Source: Streptomyces xylophagus
Lineage (GTDB): Bacteria > Actinomycetota > Actinomycetes > Streptomycetales > Streptomycetaceae
Reading direction: 5' to 3'
Length of the DNA stretch: 64,000 nucleotides
Assembly (NCBI RefSeq): GCF_000716435.1
Contig: NZ_JNWO01000033.1
Coordinates: 19,912-83,911, forward strand
This document shows, piece by piece, positions 1 through 8,984 of this stretch. The position numbers were made by a program, and so were the translations under genes. Numbering within the stretch: position 1 is the first letter of the stretch; every line of letters begins with the position of its first letter. The notes below the pieces were generated by a model, which ran no database searches, was not told the DNA's origin, and saw only the letters and a list, made by a program, of their open reading frames with translations.

Positions 1-113
1 CTCCGAGTGGTCCGCGATCCGCTTCTCGCGGTCACACTTCGAAGTTACGGAACGCGCGGCCCCCAACCCATCCGGAGATCCACCCACTTGACCCTGAGCC
101 TCACCCCCTAGGG

Positions 114-137
114 GATGGTGGGGACAACCCCACCATC
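114..137 (-). terminator. Inverted repeat downstream of the MFS operon
   Basis: A perfect 10-bp inverted repeat (gatggtgggg / ccccaccatc) with an ACAA loop lies 35 nt beyond the stop of the minus-strand 38-residue gene, so it is placed to end that operon. There is no clear U tract. It abuts a second palindrome, CCCCTAGGGG (105-114), which could instead be a regulator site for a gene beyond the left edge. Bases 1-104 hold no gene I can support; short frames are open on both strands but too short to judge. Confidence 0.4.
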
Positions 138-171
138 GGCCTACGAGGGCGCGTTCACAGGGACGGGACCG

Positions 172-288
172 TCACGGGGAGGCGATCGTCGCGATGATGG
201 CGATGACGATGAAGATGGCGAAGAACGAGCCGAAGACGATGAGCATCTTCCGCTGGCCGTTCTGGGGGTTCGGGTCGAGCACTGGCAT
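172..288 (-). CDS. SGM_5486-family transporter-associated small membrane protein
   Basis: A 38-residue protein starting MPVLDPNPQNGQRK and continuing as one hydrophobic segment (about residues 15-36, rich in Ile/Phe/Val), ending shortly after it. It fits a small family found directly behind CynX/NimT-type MFS transporters in Streptomyces, called SGM_5486 family transporter-associated protein. Here it follows the MFS gene by 48 nt on the same strand, so the two are likely co-transcribed. Its function is not known; an accessory role for the transporter is inferred from position only. The start ATG is the only one giving the family N-terminus. Confidence 0.75.
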   Translation of the reverse strand: MPVLDPNPQNGQRKMLIVFGSFFAIFIVIAIIATIASP

Positions 289-336
289 ACGGCAAGTCTC
301 GCACCCGCCGTCCGTGCCGCATCCGCCGGGTCTGGG

Positions 337-1689
337 TCAGCGCGCCGCCTCGTCCTCCACGGTGCGGTTGCGTCCCGCGAGGACGCCCACGGCCATCTGC
401 GGGATCATCAGGCCGGCCATGAGCGCGATCGGCAGTCCCCAGCCGCCGCTGTGCTGGTAGAGCACACCGACCAGGAGCGGCCCCGGGATGGAGATCAGGT
501 AGCCGGTGCTCTGCGCGAAGGCCGACAGCTGGGCGACTCCCGCGCCGGTCCTGGCCCGCATGCCGACCATCGTCAGGGCCAGCGGGAAGGCGCAGTTGGA
601 GACGCCGAGCAGCACGGCCCAGGCCCAGGCTCCGCCGGCCGGGGCGAGGTACAGGCCCGCGTATCCGGCGAGTCCGCAGACGCCGAGCGCGATCACGATC
701 GGGCCCTGTCGGGGCAGCCGCGTGGCCACGCGCGGGATGACGAAGGCCAGCGGCACTCCCATCACCATGGTGACGGCCAGCAGCAGTCCGGCAGTGCCCG
801 CGGAGACTCCCGCGTCCCGGAAGATCTGCGCCATCCAGCCCATCGTGATGTACGCGGCGGTGGCCTGGAGCCCGAAGAACACGGCGAGCGCCCAGGCGGT
901 ACGGCTGCGGGTGATCCGCAGCCGGGGCTGCGCGTGCTCGGCCTCCCGCGCGCGGGTCGCCACCGTCGAAGTCCCGGGCGCGGACCTCCCGTCGACACCC
1001 TCCCGCGCGCGGGAGTGCTGCTCCGAGGGCGCCTCCCGGTGTCGTACGAGAGCGATCCACGGGAGTACGGCCGCTGCGGCCAGCGCCGCCCACACGGCCA
1101 GGCCGGAGCGCCAACTGCCGCCCAGGGCCTCGGTCATGGGCACGGTGACAGCCGCCGCGGAGGCGGTGCCGAGGGCGAGGGCCATCGAGTACAGGCCGGT
1201 CATGGAGCCGACCCGGTCCGGGAACCAGCGCTTGACGATCACCGGCATCAGGACGTTGCTGACGGCGATGCCCATGAGCGCGAGTGCGCTGCCGACCAGG
1301 AAGCCCGCCGTACCGCCTATGTAGGGCCGTATGAGCAGGCCCGCGGTGATGAGGACCATGCCGGCGCAGACGACCGCGGCCGGGCCGAAGCGGCGGGCCA
1401 GGCGTGGGGCCATGACGCCGAAGAGGGCGAAGCACAGCGGGGGCACCGAGGTGAGCAGTCCGGCGACGCTGCCGCTCATGCCGAGCCCGTCGCGGACCTC
1501 TTCGAGGAGGGCGCCGAGGCTGGTGATGGCGGGGCGGAGGTTCAGCGCGGCGAGCACGATGCCGACGACGAGCAGACGTGTCGTCCACGCGCGCGTGGGC
1601 CCTCCTCCGGTCGGCGCCGGAGTGTCGCTCGCGGCGGAGCTGCTGACGTTCGTCGTGGACTTCAGTGTCCGGGTTTCCTCGCTTGCCAT
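337..1689 (-). CDS. CynX/NimT-family MFS transporter
   Basis: A 450-residue integral membrane protein with about twelve hydrophobic segments. The first transmembrane helix carries the NLRPAITS sequence (from residue 50) typical of the CynX/NimT branch of the major facilitator superfamily, whose known members move cyanate or 2-nitroimidazole. The true substrate cannot be read from sequence. A hydrophilic Ser/Thr-rich leader of about 35 residues precedes helix 1. I chose the ATG at 1689 because a GGGCGG stretch sits just upstream; two more ATGs at 1698 and 1701 are possible. The divergent FadR-type gene and the palindrome between them suggest ligand-controlled expression. Confidence 0.85.
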   Translation of the reverse strand: MASEETRTLKSTTNVSSSAASDTPAPTGGGPTRAWTTRLLVVGIVLAALNLRPAITSLGALLEEVRDGLGMSGSVAGLLTSVPPLCFALFGVMAPRLARRFGPAAVVCAGMVLITAGLLIRPYIGGTAGFLVGSALALMGIAVSNVLMPVIVKRWFPDRVGSMTGLYSMALALGTASAAAVTVPMTEALGGSWRSGLAVWAALAAAAVLPWIALVRHREAPSEQHSRAREGVDGRSAPGTSTVATRAREAEHAQPRLRITRSRTAWALAVFFGLQATAAYITMGWMAQIFRDAGVSAGTAGLLLAVTMVMGVPLAFVIPRVATRLPRQGPIVIALGVCGLAGYAGLYLAPAGGAWAWAVLLGVSNCAFPLALTMVGMRARTGAGVAQLSAFAQSTGYLISIPGPLLVGVLYQHSGGWGLPIALMAGLMIPQMAVGVLAGRNRTVEDEAAR

Positions 1690-1703
1690 GCCGCCCATCA
1701 TAG

Positions 1704-1718
1704 AATCATGGGATGATT
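1704..1718. promoter_or_regulatory. Candidate operator between MFS and FadR-type genes
   Basis: A perfect 6-bp palindrome with a 3-base spacer (AATCAT-GGG-ATGATT) lies in the 82-bp divergent gap, 15 nt from the transporter start. Its A+T-rich arms stand out in this genome. GntR/FadR-family proteins bind short palindromes near their own genes, so it is a plausible site for the neighbouring regulator. This is inference from position and symmetry. Confidence 0.4.
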
Positions 1719-1771
1719 GGTTGTCCATCCCCGGGTGGCCAGTTCCCGCCCCGCACATGCGAAGGTGTGCC

Positions 1772-2461
1772 ATGCCCCTGAGCCACCCCCGTCGTTCGGC
1801 GCTGTCCGAGCAGGTCATCGCCGCGCTGCGGAACCAGATCACCTCGGGCGAGTGGCCGGTCGGCTCCCGGATCCCGACCGAGCCGGAGCTGGTCGAGCAG
1901 CTCGGGGTCGCCCGCAACACGGTCCGCGAGGCCGTCCGCGCACTCGCGCACAACGGCCTGCTGGACATCCGCCAGGGCTCGGGCACCTACGTCGTGGCGA
2001 CCAGCGAGCTGGCGGGCGTGATGCACCGCCGCTTCGCGGACGCCGACCCCCGGCACATCGCCGAACTCCGCTCCACGCTGGAGTCGGCGGCGGCGCAGCT
2101 GGCGGCCGAGCGTCGCACCGAGAAGGACCTCAAGCAGCTGGACACCCTGCTCGTACGGCGTGAGGAGGCCTGGGAGTCGGGCGACACGGAGGCCTTCGTG
2201 ACGGCCGACGCAACCCTGCACATGGCCGTGGTGGCGGCCTCCCACAACGACGTCATGACGGCGATGTACGCCGACCTGGGCGAGGTGCTGCGGGACTGGC
2301 TGCGCGCGGACGTCGGCGAGGAGCTGACTCCGGAGACGTACATGGACCACACCCGGCTCGTGGACGCGATCCGCGCGGGTGACGCGGGCGCGGCAGCGGC
2401 GGAGGCCGCGGGCTATCCGTTCGTGTGCCGCCCGGGGCGGTTCGAATCACCCTCTTCGTAG
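1772..2461 (+). CDS. GntR-family (FadR subfamily) transcriptional regulator
   Basis: A 229-residue regulator. Residues about 5-75 form the GntR winged helix-turn-helix (EPELVEQLGVARNTVREAVR followed by a wing with QGSGTYV); residues about 85-210 form an all-helical FCD ligand domain with the spaced Asp/His residues (DATLHM, SHND, DHTRL) that usually bind a metal and a carboxylate effector. The ATG at 1772 has GAAGG 7 nt upstream. It is divergent from the CynX-type transporter and very likely controls it. The stop codon falls inside the first copy of a 15-bp tandem repeat. Confidence 0.85.
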   Translation: MPLSHPRRSALSEQVIAALRNQITSGEWPVGSRIPTEPELVEQLGVARNTVREAVRALAHNGLLDIRQGSGTYVVATSELAGVMHRRFADADPRHIAELRSTLESAAAQLAAERRTEKDLKQLDTLLVRREEAWESGDTEAFVTADATLHMAVVAASHNDVMTAMYADLGEVLRDWLRADVGEELTPETYMDHTRLVDAIRAGDAGAAAAEAAGYPFVCRPGRFESPSS

Positions 2462-2490
2462 TCGCCCTCTTCGTAGTCGCCCTCTTCGTA
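2446..2490. repeat. Three tandem 15-bp units at convergent gene ends
   Basis: Three consecutive units of the form (g/a)tc(g/a)ccctcttcgta span the end of the regulator gene and the gap to the convergent secreted-protein gene. The first differs at two positions, the other two are identical. The TAG stop of the regulator lies in the junction of units one and two. Confidence 0.85.
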
Positions 2491-2495
2491 AGGGC

Positions 2496-2849
2496 TCAAC
2501 TCGCCCGCTTCTGGTGGCTGACCCACACCGCGCGGACGTCCTCCCAGCAGCGGCCGGTCAGTCGTACGGTCTGTGCCGGTCCGGCGTCGGTCCCGATGCC
2601 GTCGCTGTCGACGTCCCACCATTGGTCGCACTCGATGTGCAGGCTGACGCGGTCGGTCTGGGGGTACGGGTTGTGGCAGTACGCGATCACGTGCGAGCCG
2701 TGCACGGTGGTGTGGCAGGCGGCGCCGAACAGCTGGGGTGCGGCCGCTTTTCGGACCTCCACGCGTGCGTGGGGCATCGCCTCGTACGCCAGGGAGATGA
2801 CGAGAGCGACGGCGACGGTCACTGAGGCCAGGCTGCGGGACAGGCGCAC
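2496..2849 (-). CDS. Secreted hypothetical protein with four cysteines
   Basis: A 117-residue protein with an N-terminal signal peptide (short basic start, hydrophobic stretch about residues 8-21) and a mature part with four Cys (45, 58, 74, 101) that could make two disulfides. The GTG start at 2849 is preceded by a strong AGGAGG about 8 nt upstream. I do not recognise a characterised family; similar small secreted proteins are common in Streptomyces. Its gene faces the FadR-type regulator and is read on its own. Function unknown. Confidence 0.65.
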   Translation of the reverse strand: MRLSRSLASVTVAVALVISLAYEAMPHARVEVRKAAAPQLFGAACHTTVHGSHVIAYCHNPYPQTDRVSLHIECDQWWDVDSDGIGTDAGPAQTVRLTGRCWEDVRAVWVSHQKRAS

Positions 2850-3024
2850 AAGGGGAACCTCCTCGGCGGTGCTGGGGAGGGAATCGCGTGGTGAACGCGT
2901 AATCCAGAGTGCGCAGTTGTGTTCCGTCCCCGCCCGGCCGGAGGGGCCGAACGGGTGACGCCCCGCTCCCCGCGCGGTGCGGGAAACGGGGCGTCGACGC
3001 CGTAGGAGAAGTCGGGCCGGGAGG

Positions 3025-3792
3025 TCAGGCTCCGATGGCGTGCAGGCCGCCGTCCACGTGGACGATCTCGCCGGTGGTCTTCGGGAACCAGTCGCTCAGC
3101 AGGGCGACGATGGCCTTGCCGGCCGGCTCCGGGTCGTTGAGGTCCCACTCCAGGGGGGAGCGGTTGTCCCACACGGAGGCCAGCTCGCTGAAGCCCGGGA
3201 TGGACTTGGCGGCCATCGAGCCGAGCGGGCCCGCGGAGACGAGGTTGCAGCGGATGTTCTGCTTGCCCAGGTCGCGGGCGAGGTAGCGGCTGGTGGCCTC
3301 CAGGGCGGCCTTGGCCGGGCCCATCCAGTCGTACTGCGGCCACGCGAAGGACGCGTCGAAGGTGAGGCCGACGACCGAGCCGCCGTTCTGCATCAGCGGG
3401 AGGCAGGCCATGGTCAGCGACTTCAGGGAGAACGCCGAGACGTGCATGGCCGTGGCGACCGACGAGAAGGGCGTGTTGAGGAAGTTGCCGCCCAGCGCGT
3501 CCGGCGGCGCGAACCCGATGGAGTGCACGACACCGTCGAGGCCGCCCAGCTCCTCGCCGACGACGTCGGCGAGACGCGCGAGGTGCTCGTCGTTCGTCAC
3601 GTCGAGCTCGATGACCTTGGTGGGCTTGGGGAGCTTCTTGGCGATGCGCTCGGTCAGCGTGGGCCGCGGGAACGCGGTCAGGATGATCTCCGCGCCCTGC
3701 TCCTGGGCCTGCTTCGCGGCGTGGAAGGCGATGGAGGACTCCAGCAGCACACCGGAGATCAGGACGCGCTTGCCCTCGAGAATTCCGCTCAT
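3025..3792 (-). CDS. fabI: Enoyl-[acyl-carrier-protein] reductase FabI (InhA-like)
   Basis: A 255-residue NADH-dependent enoyl-ACP reductase catalysing the last reduction of fatty-acid elongation (type II FAS, cytosol). The catalytic arrangement Tyr154-x2-Met157-x3-Lys161 (YDWMGPAK) matches that of mycobacterial InhA rather than E. coli FabI spacing details, and the N-terminus has the divergent nucleotide-binding start ISGVLLESSIA typical of the family. It ends HVDGGLHAIGA. The gene lies 5 nt behind fabG on the same strand, an operon pairing seen in Streptomyces, so the two reductive steps are probably co-expressed. It is a predicted target class for triclosan/isoniazid-type inhibitors. Confidence 0.95.
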   Translation of the reverse strand: MSGILEGKRVLISGVLLESSIAFHAAKQAQEQGAEIILTAFPRPTLTERIAKKLPKPTKVIELDVTNDEHLARLADVVGEELGGLDGVVHSIGFAPPDALGGNFLNTPFSSVATAMHVSAFSLKSLTMACLPLMQNGGSVVGLTFDASFAWPQYDWMGPAKAALEATSRYLARDLGKQNIRCNLVSAGPLGSMAAKSIPGFSELASVWDNRSPLEWDLNDPEPAGKAIVALLSDWFPKTTGEIVHVDGGLHAIGA

Positions 3793-3797
3793 GGTGA

Positions 3798-4502
3798 TCA
3801 GTGACCCATTCCCAGTCCGCCGTCAACAGGGATGACGGCTCCAGTGATGTACGAGGCGTCGTCCGAGGCGAGGAACCGCACCGTCGCGGCGACCTCCTCG
3901 GGCTGCGCGTACCGGCCGAGCGGCACCTGCTTCACGATGTTCTCGCGCTGCTCGTCGGTGAGCACCTTGGTCATGTCGGTGTCCACGAAGCCGGGCGCGA
4001 CGACGTTGAAGGTGATGTTGCGCGAGCCCAGCTCACGGGCGAGGGAGCGCGCGAAGCCGACCAGGGCGGCCTTGGAGGCGGCGTAGTTCGACTGGCCGGG
4101 GCCGCCCATCAGGCCGACGACCGACGAGATCAGGATGACGCGGCCCTTCTTGGCGCGCAGCATGGCGCGGTTGGCGCGCTTGACGACGCGGAAGGTGCCG
4201 GTGAGGTTGGTGTCGATGACCGAGGTGAAGTCGTCCTCGGACATGCGCATCAGGAGCTGGTCCTTGGTGACGCCGGCGTTGGCGATCAGGACCTCGACCG
4301 GGCCGTGCTCGGCCTCGATCTCCTTGTAGGCCTGCTCCACCTGCTCGGAGTCGGTGATGTCGCACTTCACGGCCAGGAAGCCGGCCGGCGGCTCACCCGA
4401 GCGGTATGTGACGGCGACCTTGTCGCCGGCGTCGGCGAACGCACGGGCGATGGCGAGGCCGATGCCCCGGTTGCCTCCGGTGACGAGAACCGAGCGGCTC
4501 AA
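3798..4502 (-). CDS. fabG: 3-oxoacyl-[acyl-carrier-protein] reductase FabG
   Basis: A 234-residue SDR enzyme reducing beta-ketoacyl-ACP with NADPH. The Rossmann motif GGNRGIG starts at residue 9, NAG occurs near residue 75, the catalytic Ser is at 126-127 and Tyr140-x3-Lys144 (YAASK) completes the site. The start is TTG at 4502, preceded by GAAAGGGTGATCC; upstream in-frame codons give a sequence unlike the family. It is the first gene of the fabG-fabI pair and shares a divergent 240-bp promoter region with tldD that includes an A+T-rich stretch (ctttatcgaaaacctatcgg). Confidence 0.93.
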   Translation of the reverse strand: MSRSVLVTGGNRGIGLAIARAFADAGDKVAVTYRSGEPPAGFLAVKCDITDSEQVEQAYKEIEAEHGPVEVLIANAGVTKDQLLMRMSEDDFTSVIDTNLTGTFRVVKRANRAMLRAKKGRVILISSVVGLMGGPGQSNYAASKAALVGFARSLARELGSRNITFNVVAPGFVDTDMTKVLTDEQRENIVKQVPLGRYAQPEEVAATVRFLASDDASYITGAVIPVDGGLGMGH

Positions 4503-4610
4503 CGGATCACCCTTTCGATAGCGGTCCTGCACGCCTGCCCGGTACACCTGGTCGACAGGCGGCTTTATCGAAAACCTATCGGTCCGCTCCCTCCACGGGA
4601 CAATCGGGCA

Positions 4611-4640
4611 CCGACAGTGGCTTACGGGACTCCCTGTCGG
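4611..4640. promoter_or_regulatory. Inverted repeat in the fabG-tldD divergent promoter
   Basis: CCGACAG and CTGTCGG form a perfect 7-bp inverted repeat separated by 16 nt, between divergent fabG and tldD. It could bind a dimeric regulator of either gene, or be chance. No known consensus is recognised. Confidence 0.2.
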
Positions 4641-4742
4641 GTCTCTACAGAATGTGCCGACGCGGCGCGGAAACGTGTGGTCCCCGCACCCGCTCGCGCG
4701 ACATGATCGGACCCGACAGGCCACGACAGCAGGGAGACCTCC

Positions 4743-6266
4743 GTGCCTCATTCCATCGACGAAGCCTTCACGGCACTTCCGCTACGCGCCCTGGCCGACG
4801 CCGCGCTGGCACGCGCGCGTGCGCTGGGGGCGGAGCACGCGGACTTCCGGTTCGAGCGGGTGCGCAGCGCGTCCTGGCGGCTGCGGGACGCCCGGCCCGC
4901 CGGTACGTCGGACACCACCGACCTCGGGTACGCGGTGCGGGTCGTGCACGGCGGCACCTGGGGGTTCGCGTCGGGCGTGGACCTGAGTCTCGACGCCGCC
5001 GCCAAGGTCGCCTCGCAGGCGGTGGCGATGGCGAAGCTCTCCGCCCAGGTGATCAAGGCGGCCGGGTCGGACGAGCGCGTCGAGCTGGCCGCCGAGCCCG
5101 TGCACGAGGAGCGGACGTGGATCTCGTCGTACGAGATCGATCCGTTCTCGGTGCCCGACGAGGAGAAGGCGGGGCTGCTCGCGGACTGGAGCGCCCGGCT
5201 GCTCGCGGCGGACGGCGTCAACCACGTGGACGCGTCGCTGCTCACCGTGCACGAGAACAAGTTCTACGCCGACACCGCCGGGACGGTGACCACGCAGCAG
5301 CGGGTCCGGCTGCACCCGCAGCTGAACGCGGTGTCGGTCGACGAGTCGAGCGGTGAGTTCGACTCCATGCGCACGATCGCGCCGCCCGTGGGGCGCGGCT
5401 GGGAGTACCTGACGGGCACCGGCTGGGACTGGGACGAGGAACTGGCGCGCATCCCCGAACTGCTCGCCGAGAAGATGCGGGCACCGAGCGTCGAGGCGGG
5501 CCTGTACGACCTCGTCGTCGACCCCTCCAACCTCTGGCTGACGATCCACGAGTCCATCGGCCACGCCACCGAACTGGACCGCGCGCTCGGCTACGAGGCC
5601 GCCTACGCCGGCACCTCCTTCGCCACCTTCGACAAGCTCGGCAAGCTCAAGTACGGCTCCGAGCGGATGAACGTCACCGGCGACCGCACCGCCGAACACG
5701 GCCTCGCGACCATCGGCTACGACGACGAGGGCGTCGAGGGCCAGTCCTGGGACCTCGTCAAGGACGGCACCCTGGTCGGCTACCAACTCGACCGCCGCAT
5801 CGCCAAGTTGACCGGCTTCGACCGCTCGAACGGCTGCGCCTACGCCGACTCCCCCGGCCATGTGCCGGTGCAGCGCATGGCCAACGTGTCACTGCAGCCG
5901 GACCCGGCGGGGCTGTCCACGGAGGACCTGATCGGCGGGGTCGACCGCGGGATCTACGTGGTGGGCGACCGGTCGTGGTCGATCGACATGCAGCGCTACA
6001 ACTTCCAGTTCACCGGACAGCGGTTCTTCAAGATCGAGAACGGCCGGATCACCGGACAGCTGCGGGACGTCGCCTACCAGGCGACGACCACCGACTTCTG
6101 GGGCTCCATGGCGGCCGTCGGCGGTCCGCAGACGTACGTCCTGGGCGGTGCCTTCAACTGCGGCAAGGCCCAGCCGGGTCAGGTCGCCTCGGTCTCGCAC
6201 GGCTGCCCGTCGGCCCTGTTCACGGGCGTCAACATCCTCAACACCACGCAGGAGGCCGGTCGATGA
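4743..6266 (+). CDS. tldD: TldD family metallopeptidase
   Basis: A 507-residue homologue of TldD, the catalytic half of the TldD/TldE heterodimeric metalloprotease that degrades unfolded peptides and, in some bacteria, matures microcins and antitoxins. The zinc-binding HESIGH (residues 269-274, HExxxH) is intact and is followed by the family C-terminal region ending in a glycine-rich core (VLGGAFNCGKAQPGQ). The GTG start at 4743 has GGGAGA closely upstream. Its stop overlaps the start of the tldE-like gene by 4 nt (ATGA), as expected for partners made in equal amounts. Cytosolic. No RiPP precursor was seen nearby, so the natural substrate is unknown. Confidence 0.92.
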   Translation: MPHSIDEAFTALPLRALADAALARARALGAEHADFRFERVRSASWRLRDARPAGTSDTTDLGYAVRVVHGGTWGFASGVDLSLDAAAKVASQAVAMAKLSAQVIKAAGSDERVELAAEPVHEERTWISSYEIDPFSVPDEEKAGLLADWSARLLAADGVNHVDASLLTVHENKFYADTAGTVTTQQRVRLHPQLNAVSVDESSGEFDSMRTIAPPVGRGWEYLTGTGWDWDEELARIPELLAEKMRAPSVEAGLYDLVVDPSNLWLTIHESIGHATELDRALGYEAAYAGTSFATFDKLGKLKYGSERMNVTGDRTAEHGLATIGYDDEGVEGQSWDLVKDGTLVGYQLDRRIAKLTGFDRSNGCAYADSPGHVPVQRMANVSLQPDPAGLSTEDLIGGVDRGIYVVGDRSWSIDMQRYNFQFTGQRFFKIENGRITGQLRDVAYQATTTDFWGSMAAVGGPQTYVLGGAFNCGKAQPGQVASVSHGCPSALFTGVNILNTTQEAGR

Positions 6267-7657
6267 GTCCTCGTACGAACAAGCCGCACGAGATCGTCGA
6301 GCGCGCCCTCGAACTGTCGCGGGCGGACGGCTGTGTCGTCATCGCCGACGAGCAGTCGACCGCCAACCTCCGCTGGGCGGGCAACGCGCTGACCACGAAC
6401 GGTGTCACGCGCGGGCGCACGCTCACCGTCATCGCGACCGTCGACGGCAAGGAGGGCACGGCCTCGGGGGTCGTGTCCCGGTCCGCCGTGACCCCGGAGG
6501 AGCTGGAGCCGCTGGTGCGGGCCGCCGAGGCCGCCGCGCGCGGTGCCGCGCCCGCCGAGGACGCGCAGCCGCTCGTCACAGGGGTGGCTCATTCGCCCGA
6601 CTTCACGGACGCGCCCGCCGAGACCTCGTCCTCCGTGTTCACCGACTTCGCGCCGACGCTCGGTGAATCGTTCGCACGCGCGCGTGCGGGCGGTCGCGAG
6701 CTGTACGGCTTCGCCAACCACGAGCTGGTCACCAGCTACCTGGGGACGTCGACGGGCCTGCGCCTGCGCCACGACCAGCCCAACGGGACGCTGGAGCTGA
6801 ACGCCAAGTCCCCGGACCGTACGCGCTCGGCGTGGGCCGGCCGCTCGACCCGGGACTTCAAGGACGTCGACCCGGCGGCCCTGGACGCCGAGTTGGCCGT
6901 ACGACTGGGCTGGGCGGAGCGGAAGATCCCGCTGCCCGCGGGCCGCTACGAGACGCTGCTGCCGCCGACCGCGGTCGCGGACCTGCTGATCTACCAGATG
7001 TGGTCGGCGTCGGGCCGGGACGCGGTCGAGGGCCGCACGGTGTTCTCCAAGCCGGGCGGCGGCACCCGCGTCGGCGAGAAGCTCACCGAGCTGCCGTTGA
7101 CGCTGCGCAGCGACCCCAACGAACCGGGTCTGGAGTCCGCCCCGTTCGTGCTCGCGCACACCTCCGGGGGCGACCAGTCGGTGTTCGACAACGGGCTGCC
7201 GCTGACAGCTACCGAGTGGGTGCGCGAGGGCGAGCTGCAGCACCTGTTGACCAGTCGGCACAGCGCGGGATTGACCGGGCTGCCGGTCGCACCGTCGATC
7301 GACAACCTGATCCTGAGCGGGGGCGAGGACCGCTCCCTGGAGGAGATGGTCGCGAACACCGAGCGCGGGCTGCTGCTCACCTGCCTGTGGTACATCCGCG
7401 AGGTCGACCCGGCGACGCTGCTGCTCACCGGGCTGACCCGGGACGGCGTCTACCTCGTCGAGAACGGCGAGGTGGCGGGCGAGGTGAACAACTTCCGGTT
7501 CAACGAGTCGCCGGTGGATCTGCTGGGGCGAGCGACCGAGGCGGGGCGGACGGAAAAGACGCTGCCGAGGGAATGGAGCGACTGGTTCACTAGGGCTGCG
7601 ATGCCCGCGCTGCGGGTGCCGGACTTCAATATGAGCTCTGTCAGTCAGGGCGTATAA
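6263..7657 (+). CDS. tldE: TldE/PmbA family protein
   Basis: A 464-residue PmbA/TldE homologue, the non-catalytic partner in the TldD/TldE complex. It has no HExxxH, in line with the family. The ATG at 6263 overlaps the tldD stop and starts [19 protein letters not shown]; longer upstream reading would run into tldD. The C-terminal barrel half (residues about 250-464, with [18 protein letters not shown]) is well preserved. It ends 44 nt before tyrS, so read-through into tyrS is possible. Confidence 0.9.
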   Translation: MSPRTNKPHEIVERALELSRADGCVVIADEQSTANLRWAGNALTTNGVTRGRTLTVIATVDGKEGTASGVVSRSAVTPEELEPLVRAAEAAARGAAPAEDAQPLVTGVAHSPDFTDAPAETSSSVFTDFAPTLGESFARARAGGRELYGFANHELVTSYLGTSTGLRLRHDQPNGTLELNAKSPDRTRSAWAGRSTRDFKDVDPAALDAELAVRLGWAERKIPLPAGRYETLLPPTAVADLLIYQMWSASGRDAVEGRTVFSKPGGGTRVGEKLTELPLTLRSDPNEPGLESAPFVLAHTSGGDQSVFDNGLPLTATEWVREGELQHLLTSRHSAGLTGLPVAPSIDNLILSGGEDRSLEEMVANTERGLLLTCLWYIREVDPATLLLTGLTRDGVYLVENGEVAGEVNNFRFNESPVDLLGRATEAGRTEKTLPREWSDWFTRAAMPALRVPDFNMSSVSQGV

Positions 7658-7701
7658 CCTCGTACCTGATTCACGAGACCACTCAAGGAGATACGAGAAC
7701 C

Positions 7702-8970
7702 GTGACGGACATCGTCGACGAACTGCAGTGGCGGGGGCTCATCGCCCTCTCCACTGACGAGGACGCATTGCGCAAGGCGTTCGCGGACGGTCCCGTCACG
7801 TTCTATTGCGGTTTCGACCCGACCGCGCCCAGCCTGCACCTCGGCAACCTCGTGCAGATCCTGACGATGCGCCGGATCCAGCAGGCGGGCAACCGTCCGC
7901 TGGGCCTGGTCGGCGGTGCCACGGGCCTGATCGGCGACCCGAAGCCGAACGCGGAGCGGACGCTCAACGCGCCGGACGTCGTGGCCCAGTGGGTCGAGCG
8001 GCTGCGCGCGCAGATCGCCCCGCTGCTGGACTTCGAGGGCCCGCACGCCGCGATCATGGTCAACAACCTGGACTGGACCCAGGGACTGTCGGCCATCGAG
8101 TTCCTGCGGGACATCGGCAAGCACTTCCGGATCAACAAGATGATCGCCAAGGAGGCCGTCTCCCGGCGGCTCAACTCCGACGCGGGCATCGGCTACACCG
8201 AGTTCAGCTACCAGATCCTGCAGGGCATGGACTTCCTGGAGCTGTTCCGGCGGCATGGCTGCACCCTCCAGACCGGCGGCAGCGACCAGTGGGGCAACCT
8301 CACCTCGGGCACCGACCTGATCCACCGGGTCGACCCGGAGGCCGTGGTGCACGCGCTGGCCACACCGCTGATCACCAAGGCCGACGGCACCAAGTTCGGC
8401 AAGACGGAGTCCGGCACGGTCTGGCTCGACCCGGAGATGACCACGCCGTACGCCTTCTTCCAGTTCTGGCTGAACGCGGACGACCGGGACGTCTCCAAGT
8501 TCCTGCGCATCTTCAGCTTCCGGTCCCACGAGGAGATCGAGGAGCTGGAGCGGCAGACCGAGGAGCGTCCCCAGGCGCGTGCCGCGCAGCGCGCGCTGGC
8601 CGAGGAGCTGACGACGCTGGTGCACGGCGCCGAGCAGACGGCTGCCGTGACCGCCGCGTCCAAGGCCCTCTTCGGGCAGGGCGAGCTGGCGGAGCTGGAC
8701 GAGAGGACGCTCGCCGCGTCCCTCTCCGAGGTGCCGCACGTCCAGGTCGCCGAACTCGGTCTCGTCGTCGACCTGTTCGCCGAGGTGGGGCTGGTGGCGA
8801 GCAAGTCAGCTGCGCGGCGGACCGTGAAGGAAGGCGGCGCGTACGTGAACAACGTGAAGGTCGCCGCGGAAGATGCCGTGCCGGCGAAGGAAGATCTGCT
8901 GCACGGGCGGTGGCTGGTGCTGCGGCGGGGCAAGAAGAACCTTGCCGCCGTCGAGGTGACCGGAGCGTAA
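7702..8970 (+). CDS. tyrS: Tyrosyl-tRNA synthetase
   Basis: A 422-residue class I synthetase that charges tRNA-Tyr. The HIGH-type motif is HLGN at residues 46-49 after PTAPSL, the KMSKS-type loop is KFGKT near residue 231, and the TyrRS tyrosine pocket residues lie in [17 protein letters not shown]. The C-terminal 70 residues form an S4 RNA-binding domain ([18 protein letters not shown]). Start GTG at 7702 is preceded by AAGGAGATACGAGAACC. No T-box leader was seen in the short upstream gap. Confidence 0.96.
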   Translation: MTDIVDELQWRGLIALSTDEDALRKAFADGPVTFYCGFDPTAPSLHLGNLVQILTMRRIQQAGNRPLGLVGGATGLIGDPKPNAERTLNAPDVVAQWVERLRAQIAPLLDFEGPHAAIMVNNLDWTQGLSAIEFLRDIGKHFRINKMIAKEAVSRRLNSDAGIGYTEFSYQILQGMDFLELFRRHGCTLQTGGSDQWGNLTSGTDLIHRVDPEAVVHALATPLITKADGTKFGKTESGTVWLDPEMTTPYAFFQFWLNADDRDVSKFLRIFSFRSHEEIEELERQTEERPQARAAQRALAEELTTLVHGAEQTAAVTAASKALFGQGELAELDERTLAASLSEVPHVQVAELGLVVDLFAEVGLVASKSAARRTVKEGGAYVNNVKVAAEDAVPAKEDLLHGRWLVLRRGKKNLAAVEVTGA

Positions 8971-8984
8971 GCGCCGTAGGGGGC

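Noticed and set aside
1..108. Possible end of a plus-strand gene or start of a minus-strand gene at the left edge
   Set aside because: Both strands stay open for about 35 codons, which is expected by chance at this G+C content; no ribosome site or family motif decides it.
115..1716. A 533-residue open frame antisense to the MFS transporter
   Set aside because: Shadow frame with Arg/Gly/Asp bias opposite a clear 12-helix transporter.
2413..2631. Minus-strand frame with three Tyr-Glu-Glu-Gly-Asp repeats
   Set aside because: The repeats come from the 15-bp tandem array read antisense; the frame overlaps two better genes.
4605..4625. CTGTCGGTG on the minus strand before fabG as a damage promoter
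   Set aside because: The sequence 8 nt further on (TCCCGT) does not fit TANNNT.
7657..7702. T-box or other tRNA-sensing leader for tyrS
   Set aside because: The gap is only 44 nt and shows no stem structure.
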